Translations under genes and position numbers: made by a program
The notes under the pieces: model-generated
Databases searched by the model: none
Seen by the model: only the letters and a program-made list of their open reading frames with translations
What the model was told of the DNA's origin: nothing
Shown here: piece after piece, positions 44,714-55,865 of the stretch
Layout: every line of letters begins with the position of its first letter
Numbering within the stretch: position 1 is the first letter of the stretch
Assembly: GCA_031761405.1 (NCBI GenBank)
Contig: JASEVX010000011.1
Coordinates: 63,241,543 to 63,305,542 of the forward strand
Reading direction: 5' to 3'
Origin: Serripes groenlandicus
Taxonomy: Eukaryota > Mollusca > Bivalvia > Cardiida > Cardiidae
DNA: 64,000 bases

Positions 44714-44926
44714 CCCTTTCCCACATATAGACGCTTTCTGATGCCTCTGCAGCAGACAACTGTCTAAAATATTGTGACAAAAGGAGAAATTACTCAAAAC
44801 AAGCAAGTTCTCCTTTTGACACAATGTTTTCAAATTTGTATGGTAATTAAACCTATATTTTGCCAAGCTTAAAAAAAGTAATTTACCGCAAAAGTGTCAA
44901 ACAGTGTTCTGCATTGTGGGAAAGGG
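44714..44926 (-). mobile_element. TTAA-MITE copy
   Basis: TTAA at 44710-44713; the right flank has mutated to ATAT. Confidence 0.8.
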
Positions 44927-45184
44927 ATATAGGTCACTTTAGGAAAAAAAAAAAATTTCAAAGTAGATTGTCAAAAATTTAAGACATTTACATCTGACAA
45001 TGTGATGAACATTAAAATTTGCTTACTGACTTGATACGAGATTTATTCATTTCCAGAGCAGTTTTTTCATCGTCAAAATAAACAGCCCGTACTCGCTTTA
45101 TATTGCCACAAGAAAAGTAGGCTAGCACATGTGATTAACTCATGAACAATATTAATGTTGTGTTTGGACAAACTTGGAGAGATG

Positions 45185-45310
45185 ACGTATTAGCATCCCC
45201 AAGCTCAGTCAGTAGAGTGCTTTCCTTGAAAGGGAGAGTTTGAGCTCCCGACTTACTGTGATGACTGTCGCGTCCTTCTGTTTGGGCGCACCACCATTTG
45301 ATTTATCCTG
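45185..45310 (+). mobile_element. tRNA-SINE related fragment
   Basis: agctcagtcagtagagtgct resembles an A box; gagtttgagctcccgac lies in the B-box position. Confidence 0.5.
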
Positions 45311-45325
45311 TTAATTGATCTTTAA

Positions 45326-45537
45326 CCCTTTTCCTCACGAATATGTGATTTTACACCTCTGCAGTAGACGACTTCTGCAAACATTTTGACAAATGGAGAA
45401 ATTGCTCTTGATGTGCAATTTGTCACATTTGTCACAGTGTTTCAGCACTATTTAATCAATATACTCTGATTTCAAGAGATTTTCCATATTTGTATGGGTA
45501 AGTCATTTGTAGCAGATTTGTTGTATTTTGGAAATGG
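45326..45537 (-). mobile_element. TTAA-MITE, old full-length copy
   Basis: 212 bp with TTAA at 45322-45325 and 45538-45541. Confidence 0.8.
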
Positions 45538-45541
45538 TTAA

Positions 45542-46008
45542 CAATCTGGCTTTAAGGGCTCATAATAATCAGAATTATGCAACTGTTATACAAAACAATG
45601 TCATTGCTATAGCATTTTCAATTGTGGTGGGAAATCCTCCATGCAACATACAAAGGTTGGGTGTCAAGAGAGCTTGTCCAAGATACCTCTGACAGGTTCT
45701 TGTTTTACCGACCTATGTCAGATGGCTAGATCACAGTGGCTATACTACATATGTACAAGACGTCGTCATCACTAACACTTTTGTTGGTTGGTCAAAATCC
45801 TCCATGCAACATACACAGGTTCAATGTCAATCGAGCATTGATGAGTTTTAGTTTCACTCACATAGGTCAATGTCACAATAACTATAATATGACTAAGAAA
45901 TGAGGTAATCTCTCTAGCACTTTCATTTGTAGGTAGAATTTCATCATTCTATATACAAAGCTTCAGTCTAAAGGGAGTTTAGACTTGTCTCTTTTTACTT
46001 ACCTAGTT
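45542..46008 (+). repeat. Diverged tandem units of ~150 bp
   Basis: aatcctccatgcaacatac occurs near 45640 and 45800 with similar spacing of tcaatgtc/caaggtt words; homologous words recur at 46300-46690. The units are degraded. Confidence 0.45.
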
Positions 46009-46242
46009 CACCGCCCCGGTGGTGTAGAGCATCTGCCTCGGTGCGGGAGGTGCCAGGTTTGATCCATGGCCGGGTTAAATCAAAGACTTAAACTGGTAGT
46101 AATGGCTTTCCCTCCTTGGCGCCCAGGGGTTGTTTGGTTAGCATTAGGACTGGCTCACTAGTGTCAGGATAAATGAACGAGTGGTACTGGTGAATTACCG
46201 GTAAATTGTTGCAAGCTGCATTTAACACCAAACAAACAAACA
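46009..46242 (+). mobile_element. tRNA-derived SINE, complete
   Basis: ccggtggtgtagagcatctg (A box), ggtttgatcc (B box near 46054), body with cctccttggcgcccaggggt and gtgtcaggataaatg, tail aacaccaaacaaacaaacac. Confidence 0.75.
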
Positions 46243-46699
46243 CGTTACCTAATTCATAGGTCAAAATCAGATTTGAAAGATATGAAGGCATCTTTCAAGC
46301 ACTTTTTGTTTGTAGACGGAATTACTTTATACTTCTTACAATGGATCAGAGTCAATTAAGCTTTGAAGAGTTATTGTTTCATCAAACCCTGGTCAAAGGT
46401 TACAGTTGCTATACTATATATGTACAAAGGGATGTCATTACACTTTCAATTGCTGACAAAATGTCCAGATCCAGAGTTTCAGTGTTGAAGGAGCATAGAG
46501 TAGTGTTTTACTGGCCAAAGTTAAGGTCACATGTTAACGAAACTATTTCATATGAAACCACATCATCACATTTGTTATATATGTAAAACAAATAATTATA
46601 ATTACTACACAGTGGTGACTGTGTCTGTATCCAGGGTCCTTTCAGGAGCTAATGTTTAAATAGCATAGGTCAAATGTCAAGGTCAAAGTTACTTTAAAT

Positions 46700-47901
46700 A
46701 GACTACCATGTAAATAGCCTAATACTATTTTATAATCAAAGCGCCGATGGCACAGTAGTGGCGATCTTGTAGAAAAGCCTGCAAAGTAACGAGCAGTATC
46801 TCGGTGTATGCCTTGCGATTTTCAATATATATAGGAATATACAATATTGCTCGATCTCCAACTCAATTCGTCTAAACATTCAGCATTGATTGCTCACTTG
46901 ACGCTAGAACGTACAGACGTGTCTAACATGTACACTGCATGACATCGAGTCCTTTAAACCTTTGTAAACCAGTCTTATCATCTAGACGCTTTCATATATT
47001 GCAACAACTACAACATGAAGAGTTTATATTATTGAGATTTAAGAACAATCGATAATTATTTATTCTTTGTTATTCTTTACCCTCGCCGTTCAGAATTAAC
47101 TATTTGGACATTTCGGAAATTCCAGACGCCTTCTACTGCCCCATTGAGGTGTTTTGAGTATCATGTGAGTTATAAAACGCCCAATGATATTTATTATCTG
47201 CCCAAACATGAAGAAAGATAATATTTACATAATTTAACTCTGTGTAGATATTATCTCAATAAATCTTAGTATCAATCCGGTACCAAAGTAGCACTGGCAT
47301 GATTATTATTAGTCGTGTCTCTGCATCACTGATGGAACTATATATTTTGCGGTTTAACGGATGTAGGTTAATTGGTTTGCAGTAAGGAATAACAAGTCAA
47401 CGGATTGTTCAAAACTGACTATGTAAATTGTTTCGTTGTTGTTGTTTCTGTTAGCATTGTGGTGATTGTCAAACCAATCGCCACAAAAACAGGATAATAG
47501 ATTTTCCAGCTTACTATGTATGAAAACTAAAGTATGAGTTTTCCCTGTTTTTCAGGAACTAAATTTGACCTCTACAATTATGATAACATAAAAAAATAAT
47601 TTTTTATACAGTAACTCAATTAGTTTTTCTGGTAAACAGTAATCTCTTTATTGCATAGCTCTACACAAAGGTGTTTTCTTGTCATAAACTCTTTATATTG
47701 ACCCTTAAACGCTATGTGTGTAGGAACTCAAAAGAGACAATTCTATTGAAAAGTCATATTTGTCGGGTCGTAAGAAAGATATTGTGGGGTAAAAGGCCAG
47801 TTTATTTCTCCTAATTTAAGCCCCTGTTTGAAGTTCAAAGATATTTCACGTTTGACTAATGATGGCTCCTATAATCTGATGCATTTATTCCCTCGTTTCA
47901 G
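46700..47901. other. Intron stretch, no gene recognised
   Basis: AT-rich. It contains a reverse fragment of the SINE tail (ttaccctcgccgttcagaat, 47080) and a degraded foldback element (47690-47765). Confidence 0.5.
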
Positions 47902-48155
47902 GGATGATGATGCAACAGAATTCCAGGCGAGACTCCATTCAGGACCTTGGCCTGGGTGAAATTAAACGAACACATGATGGCCTGTATATCTGTCCATTCT
48001 GTTCAAGGATAGCTGCGGTTCCCACAGACATTGTACGGCATCTTCGAATACATACTGGAGAAAAACCGTACAAATGTTTTGTTTGTGAGCACAGGTTTTC
48101 ACAAAGCAGTTCATGTTACAGACACATGAGGACAGTTCATAATAAAAAAGAATAA
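47902..48155 (+). CDS. Alternative last exon D: two C2H2 zinc fingers
   Basis: Acceptor ccctcgtttcAG, phase 1 (codon a|gg). 84 residues, the shortest of the four. A linker (MMMQQNSRRDSIQDLGLGE) leads to finger 1 (YICPFC...RHLRIH), TGEKPYK and finger 2 (YKCFVC...RHMRTVH), then NKKE and TAA. Finger 1 lacks the usual Phe of the hydrophobic core (SRIAAV in place of xxxF). Contact residues V,T,D,R and Q,S,S,R resemble exon C. Spliced product 376 residues. No similar exon was found downstream before the next gene. Confidence 0.83.
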
Positions 48156-49183
48156 CGACCTGTGAAAAGAAGTCTAATGTTGGGTCATACCAAAGGCATT
48201 ACAACTTGTGGTAGTGACTTCCTCCCTTGGTGCTCAGGATTGTCGGGAAAGCATCACCACTTGTGGTAGTGGCTTCCTTCCTTCGTACACTCAAGCAAAC
48301 TTTGATATAACTTTGATGCACTGTCCATAACATGGTAGTGTCACCCAATATCAGACCATATCGAGTTCATTAGACAACCAGGCACAGATCCCCTCGGGTG
48401 CAGTAGGTCGTGGTTTCGATCATACCAAAGATTTAAAATCAAAATACTGAAAGTACTGAAGGTAGAATTGCAATCGGTTAAGAGGAGATGCAGAAGAGCA
48501 TAATTATAGAAATATTTATCTAAACAAATTCCAACCATGACAGACAAGAAATGATACATCAGGCCAGAATTAAATATTTCCAAGATCAAAAATTCTTGTT
48601 GGTCTTGTAAAAATTACTCGACCCGAACCCCGAATATATCATTCGGTGTACATTGTACCTATGTGAATGATCATGTTACACAATGGCTCTATGGAAATCC
48701 CACCATGAACATTCATGACAGTACAGTGTCTTCCTATGTATTGACTGTACTGAACCAACTAACGCACTCACAGTATGCAATCTATTAATGTTTACAATTA
48801 CAATGAAAACGGTCAAGTTAAGTTTATTCTACCAAAACAGTTGTGTTTTGAATGATTTTCTGGTTATTTATCTCCAGTTTAATACTTTACTTTTAATGTT
48901 TGTTAAACAAAATTGATTGCAAGCTTCTATTTTTACATATAGTTTTTATAAAAATGAACAGATTAATATAAAAAGGCCTAAACCAAAAACAATGTAATAA
49001 TGTACGAAAGATGTTTGCATATCCAAAACAGAGGACAAGCGTGGCCTTGACTCAGTCACCTGCATGATAGCCATGTAGTATATGTGTAAATGCTAATGTC
49101 GGAGAACATTTAAGCAAGACTGTGAATGAACCTGCATAGCAGACATTTGTTATGCTATTTAATCTTTGAACAGGCTTTTAAGA
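48156..49183. other. Intergenic or 3' UTR region with SINE fragments
   Basis: Pieces of the 46009 SINE body (cataccaaaggcatt, cctcccttggtgctcagg) at 48187-48300 and 48415-48440; otherwise nothing recognised. Confidence 0.5.
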
Positions 49184-49620
49184 GGCCCACCAAAGTAACA
49201 TTTCCGTGAAGTTTGGTAGATATCAATCCAATGGTTTAGGAGCTAATCGTGAATTTTACCCCAATTCTGATGCAGCATGACAGCTATCTTTTCAAACCAA
49301 TCAATATGGATTGAACAAATTAAGTAGAGGGTCACTAAATGAACATTTCCGCTCAATTACAAATGTATCCTAAAATCAGACAACATATAAATGGAACCAA
49401 TTAAGATTTGTAATTTTGCCCCTTTTCTTATCCCATATGACTGCCATGTATTTCAACCAATCAATGCAACTTATGCAAATATTGTAGAGGGTCACTCAAG
49501 GAACATTTGTACTTAATTATCTTTTACAATTTTTACATTTGTACTTAATTATCTTTTACAATTTTACAGTTTAGGCATTTTACTCCCTTCCTGCTGCCGC
49601 AGCAACACACGTTGTGTTTT
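49184..49620 (-). repeat. Diverged inverted relative of the 24.4-kb element
   Basis: Reverse-strand phrases gtagagggtcactaaatgaac, accaatcaatatggattgaa and ctgctgccgcagcaac mirror the core units at 24600-26200. Confidence 0.55.
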
Positions 49621-49800
49621 GCATAAATTTATGAATTTGAACACATTTGAAAGAGGAACACCAAAGAAATATTCTAATCTTTGATTGCACTTAAACATGA
49701 TATTGACACATTCAGAGAATAGTTATTTTATTGGGTTACTTTTAATTTTACTTATTTTACTATAGCTCATGTTTGCAATCGTAGTTCAGTCAAGTATGTT

Positions 49801-50181
49801 TTGCACTATTTTTTTGGTGTAGTGATTTTGTGTTCTCAGTCATTTACATCACGTGACCTAAAATGTCACTATATATATGGTATCCTTGCTCTACCAATAA
49901 CAATAGTAATGCTGATTTACAAGACAGTTCACAATTTGGCACCAATATACATCAATGCAATTTTAATATTTTCGGCAAATAAATATCACACTCTTCGCTC
50001 ACAATCCAATAACAATTTAGCATTGACCTACAAACCTAGAACAAATTACATGTTAAATTCATTTAGATATTTTGGTTTTAAAATCTGGAATAGCATTCCA
50101 TCACATATAAAGCATTCAGCGTCTATTGTATCATTCAAACGAAATTATAAAAAATACCTTCTTGAACAAGTTCCATACTGA
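49801..50181 (+). pseudogene. LINE ORF2 C-terminal remnant
   Basis: The frame contains MLIYKTVHNLAPIYI, YHTLRSQSNNNLAL, FGFKIWNSIPSHIKHS and FKRNYKKYLLEQ. This is the conserved order (YK..N.LAP.YI, LRS, K.WNS.P..I, FK...K..L) at the C-terminus of CR1/L2-type reverse-transcriptase proteins. Only about 120 codons remain and the 5' part has decayed. Its apparent first codon is TTG, so it is not a gene start. A 3' UTR and an ATT-repeat tail follow. Confidence 0.78.
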
Positions 50182-50493
50182 CAATATCTTGATTAGGCTA
50201 CTTGCCGTTATTATGTTAAGAATTGTGTTTAAAGTATTTGGAGTGTCTGTCTTTACATGATTGAAAATTATTTATATTTGTATTTAATGCCATAATTTGT
50301 CATTTAAATTTGCATGTTGTTTAAATGTAATGTTTGTGTGTGTTATAATATAATTGAAGGCCATATGAAAATAAGATATGTATAGCCATTGTTAAATTGT
50401 CTGTATATGTCTTAGATGTTACCTTAAAAAAAATAAAGATATTATTATTATTATTATTATTATTATATTATTATTATTATTATTATTATTATA
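50182..50493 (+). repeat. LINE 3' UTR and (ATT)n tail
   Basis: The region after the stop runs to aaaaaaataaagatattattattatt; the ATT run (50443-50493) is a usual 3' terminus for CR1/L2-like elements. Confidence 0.65.
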
Positions 50494-50660
50494 TACCCGA
50501 CACATTGTTGAAAACGTCGTTACACACCATACAAACTAAGATACAGATACAAAGTTTATGGGGGCTATATTGGAGTCACGTTTTCAGTCATCTGGTTTGT
50601 CTGTGCTGGCTCTCAGTGTCGGACCCAAGGTTTACTTTGGGACACAATAATGGTGGCGGG
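50494..50660 (+). mobile_element. TATACCC element fragment
   Basis: atatacccgacacattg, then atgggggctatattggagtc as in 2254 and 30196. Confidence 0.5.
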
Positions 50661-51230
50661 TTGTCCTCCTGTTCATTTGGAAATTCTGTTTCACTGATTG
50701 AAGTGATATTTTTTAAATGGTTTGTTCATTTCAACCATTCATTCAACAGTAATTTTCAACATCTTATATTATATAACATATAGCGTAATATATCCGTATT
50801 TGGCATTGAATATGACATCCTTATATCCAATACATATTAACAGTTACATAATACAAGGTTGTGTACAAGTGAATTAAGCCCTTTCCGGAGAAGTTGGTGA
50901 TGGAATATATGGAATGTAAATAATTTCTTTATTCAAATAACATAAATTGATTAAGCATTTTGTCAGTTTATAACGTGCGACAGACGAAGATGTACTTGAT
51001 AAGTGATACTTGGTAGGCTACATTTTTAATTCATAAATATGCGTTTTAAAAGGCTATTACGAATGGACAGACTAAATTGTACTTGATGATTGATAGGTAT
51101 ATTTTTATTTGATAACTACATATTTGAAAACAACATCAATCTGCAACAGAAGACTTTTTACAATATTGTAGCAAAGTGATAAATTACTGATGGTGTTTTC
51201 ATCTCTTTCAAGTAATTATACCGAGGGCTT

Positions 51231-51471
51231 GGCGTGAAACGGTTGCAACTAAAATTGGTCTTCTTTTTTTACCAAGGTTAATCACCTCGCCATAACGATT
51301 TTAAAAGCGTTAAATCATTTTTCTTGGTAAACAATGGAAACTTAGGTGCCATTGCTCGTTCTGAGCAATGGCACCTAAATTTGTATTGTTTACAAAGGGG
51401 TCAAAATTGCCCCTAAACCAGGGTTTTTAAAATAGGTTTTTAGTTACAAACGTTTTACGCCAAGCCCTCGA
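51231..51471. mobile_element. TA-flanked MITE (CGAGGGCTTGGCG family), copy 1
   Basis: Ends ccgagggcttggcgtgaaac and its inverted partner gttttacgccaagccctcg, TA on both sides (51229-51230, 51472-51473). An inner hairpin (aggtgccattgctcg / gagcaatggcacct). TA target duplication fits Tc1/mariner-type mobilisation. Confidence 0.85.
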
Positions 51472-52491
51472 TACGTTCATTTCATCAGTAAGAATGACCC
51501 GCTGCTGAAGTGAGGCTAAATCGTTGAAGGAATTTTGGAGAAGATGATCCAAGGATAGTTATAACACGCATATATACTATACCTCTTGAGGTATCAGCTG
51601 CGCTGCTGTTACGGCGTGTTTGTCGGCTGCACAAACGGGGTGTAGAAGATACCCTGCCAACGGTTTCACCAATAGCCGCAGCTTCCTGAAACGCTTCCGT
51701 TTCAGTACTGGTGACATGACGAGGACTGGACAACGGGTCGAAAATTAATCAGCGTACATAAATAAATTGCATCGACATGTATTCCCTCCCCGGTAAATCC
51801 GCCACTGGCTCTTAGGTTGGGTATTTTTCATTCCTCTTATTGGTCCGCATAATTTCTCTGACACTATTGGTCGTATTTCAATGTAACTTCGAGATACTCA
51901 TAAGGACCAGGCCAAGTGATGCACATGGGCAGCACGTTACGCTCGGATTCATATTCAAGAAGTTGTGGCCCTTTGTTGTTGTTTTCTCCTGCAACCATTG
52001 ATTTTAGTGAATAGTGGGCAGCCGCAGGTTGTGTTTCAATAATCTTCAACCAATCGAAGGAGAAATTGTTTTATCCTATTGAAGTGCTGTAGCCTGGCTT
52101 GATAAGACTTTATTAAGAAGGGTAAGATAACTATCAATGCAGTAGTTAGGGATAGTCTTTATCTTCAGTGACCGTTCTAGTTTATCATGCAGGTTTGATG
52201 TAATAATTCTGTACCAATGTACCATATGACTCAGCGCGAGTTTGTTGTTTGGCGATCTTGACAAGGGATAGACTTCAATATCAAACATTCAATGCTAATG
52301 ATTTTATGTAGTCCATACACAATGAATGATGAAAATTGATATCAATGACCTACGTTTTACTAAAGTAGTTGAGTTTTGTTTTTCAAACTTTTCCATGTGA
52401 CGCATAGGGACCACTGCTCCGTATGTCTGTCTCGCACTCTATCATCTATTGACAGACGAAAAATACATGTCGTCGCCAATATTTACATAAT
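51472..52491. other. Intergenic, possible minus-strand coding fragments
   Basis: Somewhat higher GC than its surroundings. Minus-strand open frames at 51485-51733 (contains TETEAFQEAAAIGETVGRVS) and 51864-52070 (contains GPQLLEYESERNVLPMCITW) look more protein-like than background, but neither begins with ATG and no family is recognised. Confidence 0.25.
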
Positions 52492-52767
52492 TGGCCGGAT
52501 TGCTCTAGCAATTCCGGTCTATAGATTGGCGATGTCCGTCCGTCCGTCTGTCTGTCTGTCCGTCAACATTTTTGTTTAAGTTGCAGGTTTCAGGTTGAGG
52601 CAAAATCTCAGCACTGGAAAGGGTTACAAACTTAAAACTTTGCTTGAAGGAAACCAGTAACAAGTTCTATTGATTTCTCTGGTTACTTTGACCTTGACAT
52701 TGGTTTGTCGATTTTCGAGGTCAAATTGCCGACAATCCGGCCTTACCCTCTTCAGCGGTTTCTTGTT
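52492..52767 (+). mobile_element. Short pearl-like element (GGCCGGATTG family)
   Basis: Close sister of 13147: same hairpin start, CYGT microsatellite, ttggtttgtcgattttcgag, and the CAATCCGGCC end. Confidence 0.75.
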
Positions 52768-52812
52768 TTTCTCATAATTTATATTTAGGCTTCGGTAGAT
52801 ATGGCCGATTAA

Positions 52813-53174
52813 GAATACCTAGGAATGAAACTCGACGGGTGTGCATGCACTGTTATCTTCAAATTATTGAGGACGAATATCAAACGTCCTTGACATCAAA
52901 AGCTGGGAGTTTATACATCATACGTTTACATTACTATTATTGTACGCAATTTTGTATTATATTACTGAACCCTTCCCACATATAGACTATTTTGAATACC
53001 TAGGAATGAAACTCGACGGGTATGCATGCACTGTTATCTTCAAATTATTGAGGACGAATATCAAACGTCATTGGCATCAAAAGCTGGGAGTTTATACATC
53101 ATACGTTTACATTACTATTATTGTACGCAATTTCGTATTATATTACTGAACCCTTCCCACATATAGACTATTTT
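52813..53174 (+). repeat. 181-bp tandem duplication, two copies
   Basis: 52813-52993 and 52994-53174 (gaatacctaggaatgaaact ... catatagactattttg) with about five differences. The last 25 bp of each unit are the left end of a TTAA-MITE. Confidence 0.9.
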
Positions 53175-53450
53175 GACGCCTCTGTAGCAGACGTCTTTGA
53201 AAACCTTGTGGCATAAGGAGAAATTGCTCATAATGAACAATTTCCCCTTTTTCCACGCCAAGGTTTTCAACATTTTTTTTCTGTAATTATACCGTGATTA
53301 GTATAGGTTGTCTCTGATTTTCACTAGACGTTATCATAGTCGTCTGCTGCAGATTTGTTGTATGTTGGAAAGGGTTAATATAGGTTTTCTGTGATTTTCA
53401 CTAGATGTTATCAAAGTCGTCTGCTGCAGATTTGTTGTATGTGGGAAAGG
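53151..53450 (-). mobile_element. TTAA-MITE with a tandemly repeated right end
   Basis: Left end cccttcccacatatagac (flank TGAA). Two successive right ends (gtcgtctgctgcagatttgt... at 53340 and 53416), both followed by TTAA. Confidence 0.8.
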
Positions 53451-53706
53451 GTTAACGAACATTGAACATTCAGCTGCCTTGGTAAAATTATTCAAATTTT
53501 TAAAATTTGTTTGAAAGAAAAAATACTCGATTGTAAACAGAAGAATATTAATTTTCTGTTCCCTTATTTTATTGATGTGAATCCTGTTCAAAATAGCAGG
53601 TAGTAGCAATTAAAGCGGTGTTGAATTATCAAATAATTATCTTATTAAGGTGTATAGACCTTGAAAAAACTAGTAAACTATACCGGTTTCGCTATGGAGT
53701 TGTATT

Positions 53707-53953
53707 TGAACCGTTCCACGAGAAAACCAACATTATGGTCTCTGCTTAATAAATCGACCCAGATTAGCCCGTTCAGGCTTATCCAGTCCGACACATTCCG
53801 TCTCAGGGGGAAAGAGGTATAGATTAATGAAATGGAAAATCCACAGGAGGTGAAAAGTATCTGTCCGGGTAAGCCTGCGCAGCATGCTAAGGCTAATCCG
53901 GGTCGATACATTACGCAGAGTCCACAATGTTGGTTTTCTTGTGGGACGGCTCA
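53707..53953 (-). mobile_element. GAGCCGTTC-family TIR element
   Basis: tgaaccgttccacgagaaaa at the left, inverted ggttttcttgtgggacggct at the right, internal aaatccacaggaggtgaaaa. Confidence 0.8.
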
Positions 53954-54151
53954 TTCGTATTTGTAACAGGGATGTACACATTTTGCACGTATTTTGTACA
54001 CGTTGAAAGCAAGTATCTATCTATCTATCAAAAGACTTCGTTTATTTAGGTCAAATTGATAAATTCAAAACGCGATAATAATATCGGTATATGTATCGGT
54101 GAACTAACTAGTCCCTTCTCCACATACAACCCATATGTATGTTATAATTAA

Positions 54152-54373
54152 CCCTTTCCCTCATACGACAATTTTGAAGCAAACGACTTTGAACATATTT
54201 TGTCAAAATATGGAAAATCTCTATAACTGAATGGATAACCTATGACTAAAAGTGGAAAACATTGTGTCAAAAGGAGAAATTGCACGTTTTGTGCAATTTC
54301 TTCTTTTGTCACTATGTTTTCAAAACGCCGTCTGCTGTAGAGGCGTCAGAAAGCGTCTATATGAGGGAAAGGG
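54152..54373 (+). mobile_element. TTAA-MITE, complete copy
   Basis: 222 bp with TTAA at 54148-54151 and 54374-54377. Confidence 0.9.
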
Positions 54374-54399
54374 TTAAAAGACACCATTTTCAATACTAA

Positions 54400-54530
54400 T
54401 AAAAAATACTTGAACGCACTTTTGCAGAAGGAAATATTGCTCACCATGAGCAATTTCTCCTTTTGCCACAATGTTTCTAAAAGTCTTCTGCTGCAAAGGC
54501 GTAAAAGTGCGTCTATATGTGAGAAAGGAA
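54400..54530 (+). mobile_element. TTAA-MITE, right half
   Basis: Centre attgctcaccatgagcaat and right end gcgtctatatgtgagaaagg. Confidence 0.7.
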
Positions 54531-54842
54531 TAATTATAAACACATATATAGCCCCAAGGATAATTTTTATAAATTTCTTTTGTTTAAATACTGATTTATT
54601 TTTTATACAATTTGAAACATTTGGGACAGGGAAAAACAGCCTTTATACAACAAATTTGTCCTTTCCTGCAGTGTTTTCAATTGTCGACTGTTACAGATAT
54701 CAAATGATACTATGTGTGAACAAAGGATGAAGATAAAAAGGATCATTGTATTATCTGATGTTTGATATGGCCTAGACAGAATACGGAAGTTTTATTGTGT
54801 AAGTAAAGGTCTGGTGTCCATAAAGCATTAAAACATGAGATA

Positions 54843-55096
54843 TGAGCCGTTCTACGAGAAAACCAACATTACGGACTCTGCGTAATGTATCGACCCAGAT
54901 CAGCCCGTGCAGGCCAATCCGGGCCGACACATTCCATCTCAGGGGGATAGAGGTTTAGAGTAATGATTCCTGAAACAGAAAATCCACAGGAGGCGAAAAG
55001 TGTCCGTCCGGGTAAGACTGCGCGGCATACTTAGGTTGATCCGGGTCGATACTTTATGCAGAGTCCACAATGTTGGATTTCTCGTGGAATGGCTCA
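54843..55096 (-). mobile_element. GAGCCGTTC-family TIR element, complete
   Basis: 254 bp, TA at 54841-54842 and 55097-55098. A TIR of about 60 bp begins tgagccgttctacgagaaaa and includes actctgcgtaatgtatcgac. Confidence 0.85.
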
Positions 55097-55099
55097 TAT

Positions 55100-55610
55100 A
55101 TTTCTTGTTGGTGTTGTGCCCATAATGTTTAAACATTCAATGAGTTATTAGAAACACAGGGAATAATGTGAACCTTCATATACCCCCGATAACACTCATT
55201 GATCAATTAGAGTGGAAATTGGAGCAGGTACTTATAACTGCTTGAGGTCAAACCCCAAGTGATATATATTCTTTCAAAGGATGAGCTATGATTACCTCTT
55301 GTCTAGACAGAAACGTTTAAAATGTGGTTATATTCAGTTATAATGCAGTAAAATCTTATTTTAGCTTGATGGCAACACGTATCTTATTCTATATATATGG
55401 AATGTGATGTTTTGTTAAGAGATGATAAATCATATATGTACATGCGGGTACACCACTTTCACAAATGATGTAGATCGAGATTTCCAGCAAGGTTTTGGTT
55501 GTCGACCATTTTTGAAACATTTACATCGTCACAACACATTGTTAGATGCTACCAGCGTTTATCAGTTCAGTAAAGAAGAAACCCAGAGGACTATATAAAG
55601 AAAAGTTAAC
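55100..55610. other. Intergenic, nothing recognised
   Basis: AT-rich DNA without protein-like frames. Confidence 0.5.
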
Positions 55611-55790
55611 TGGTACTTCCCCACCAAAATACTTCCTTATGACTCAACCAAACCTCTATGTTGTGTGTACTCAAAGGAATCGTCTCAGTGAGACGATTCT
55701 TTTGAGTACTCACAACATAGGGTTTGTGTGTCAAATAAGGATTTTAGAAAATGCAAAACGCCACTTATCTAAAGCTCTGAGAAACATATT
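55610..55790 (+). repeat. Foldback element copy
   Basis: Hairpin tgtgtactcaaaggaatcgt / acgattcttttgagtactca; right outer part gtgtcaaataaggattttag to cttatctaaagctct. Confidence 0.8.
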
Positions 55791-55865
55791 TCTTTTCATA
55801 TTCCAATCATGTACAAATTAAAAATGCGTGTAACTTCTAAAAGTAAAGCAATTTTTGGTCAATAA

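Larger units (their letters stand above)
15703..48155 (+). other. Gene locus: shared 5' exons plus four alternative C2H2 zinc-finger last exons
   Basis: Putative transcription-factor locus of at least 32.5 kb. The shared coding exons contribute 93, 157 and 627 nt and end in phase 1. Each of four downstream exons (350, 389, 476 and 254 nt to the stop) has a phase-1 acceptor, and all four sums are multiples of three, giving 408, 421, 450 and 376 residues. Each last exon carries exactly two C2H2 fingers and its own stop, so splicing would swap the DNA-binding domain on a constant N-terminus. Insect lola and Broad work this way. The upstream promoter and a 5' non-coding exon must lie before 15703 and were not identified. 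Exon choice and expression are inferred only. Confidence 0.8.

Noticed and set aside
46341..46586. 81-codon ORF between SINE and repeat
   Set aside because: Overlaps diverged tandem units shared with 45640-46000; random frame.
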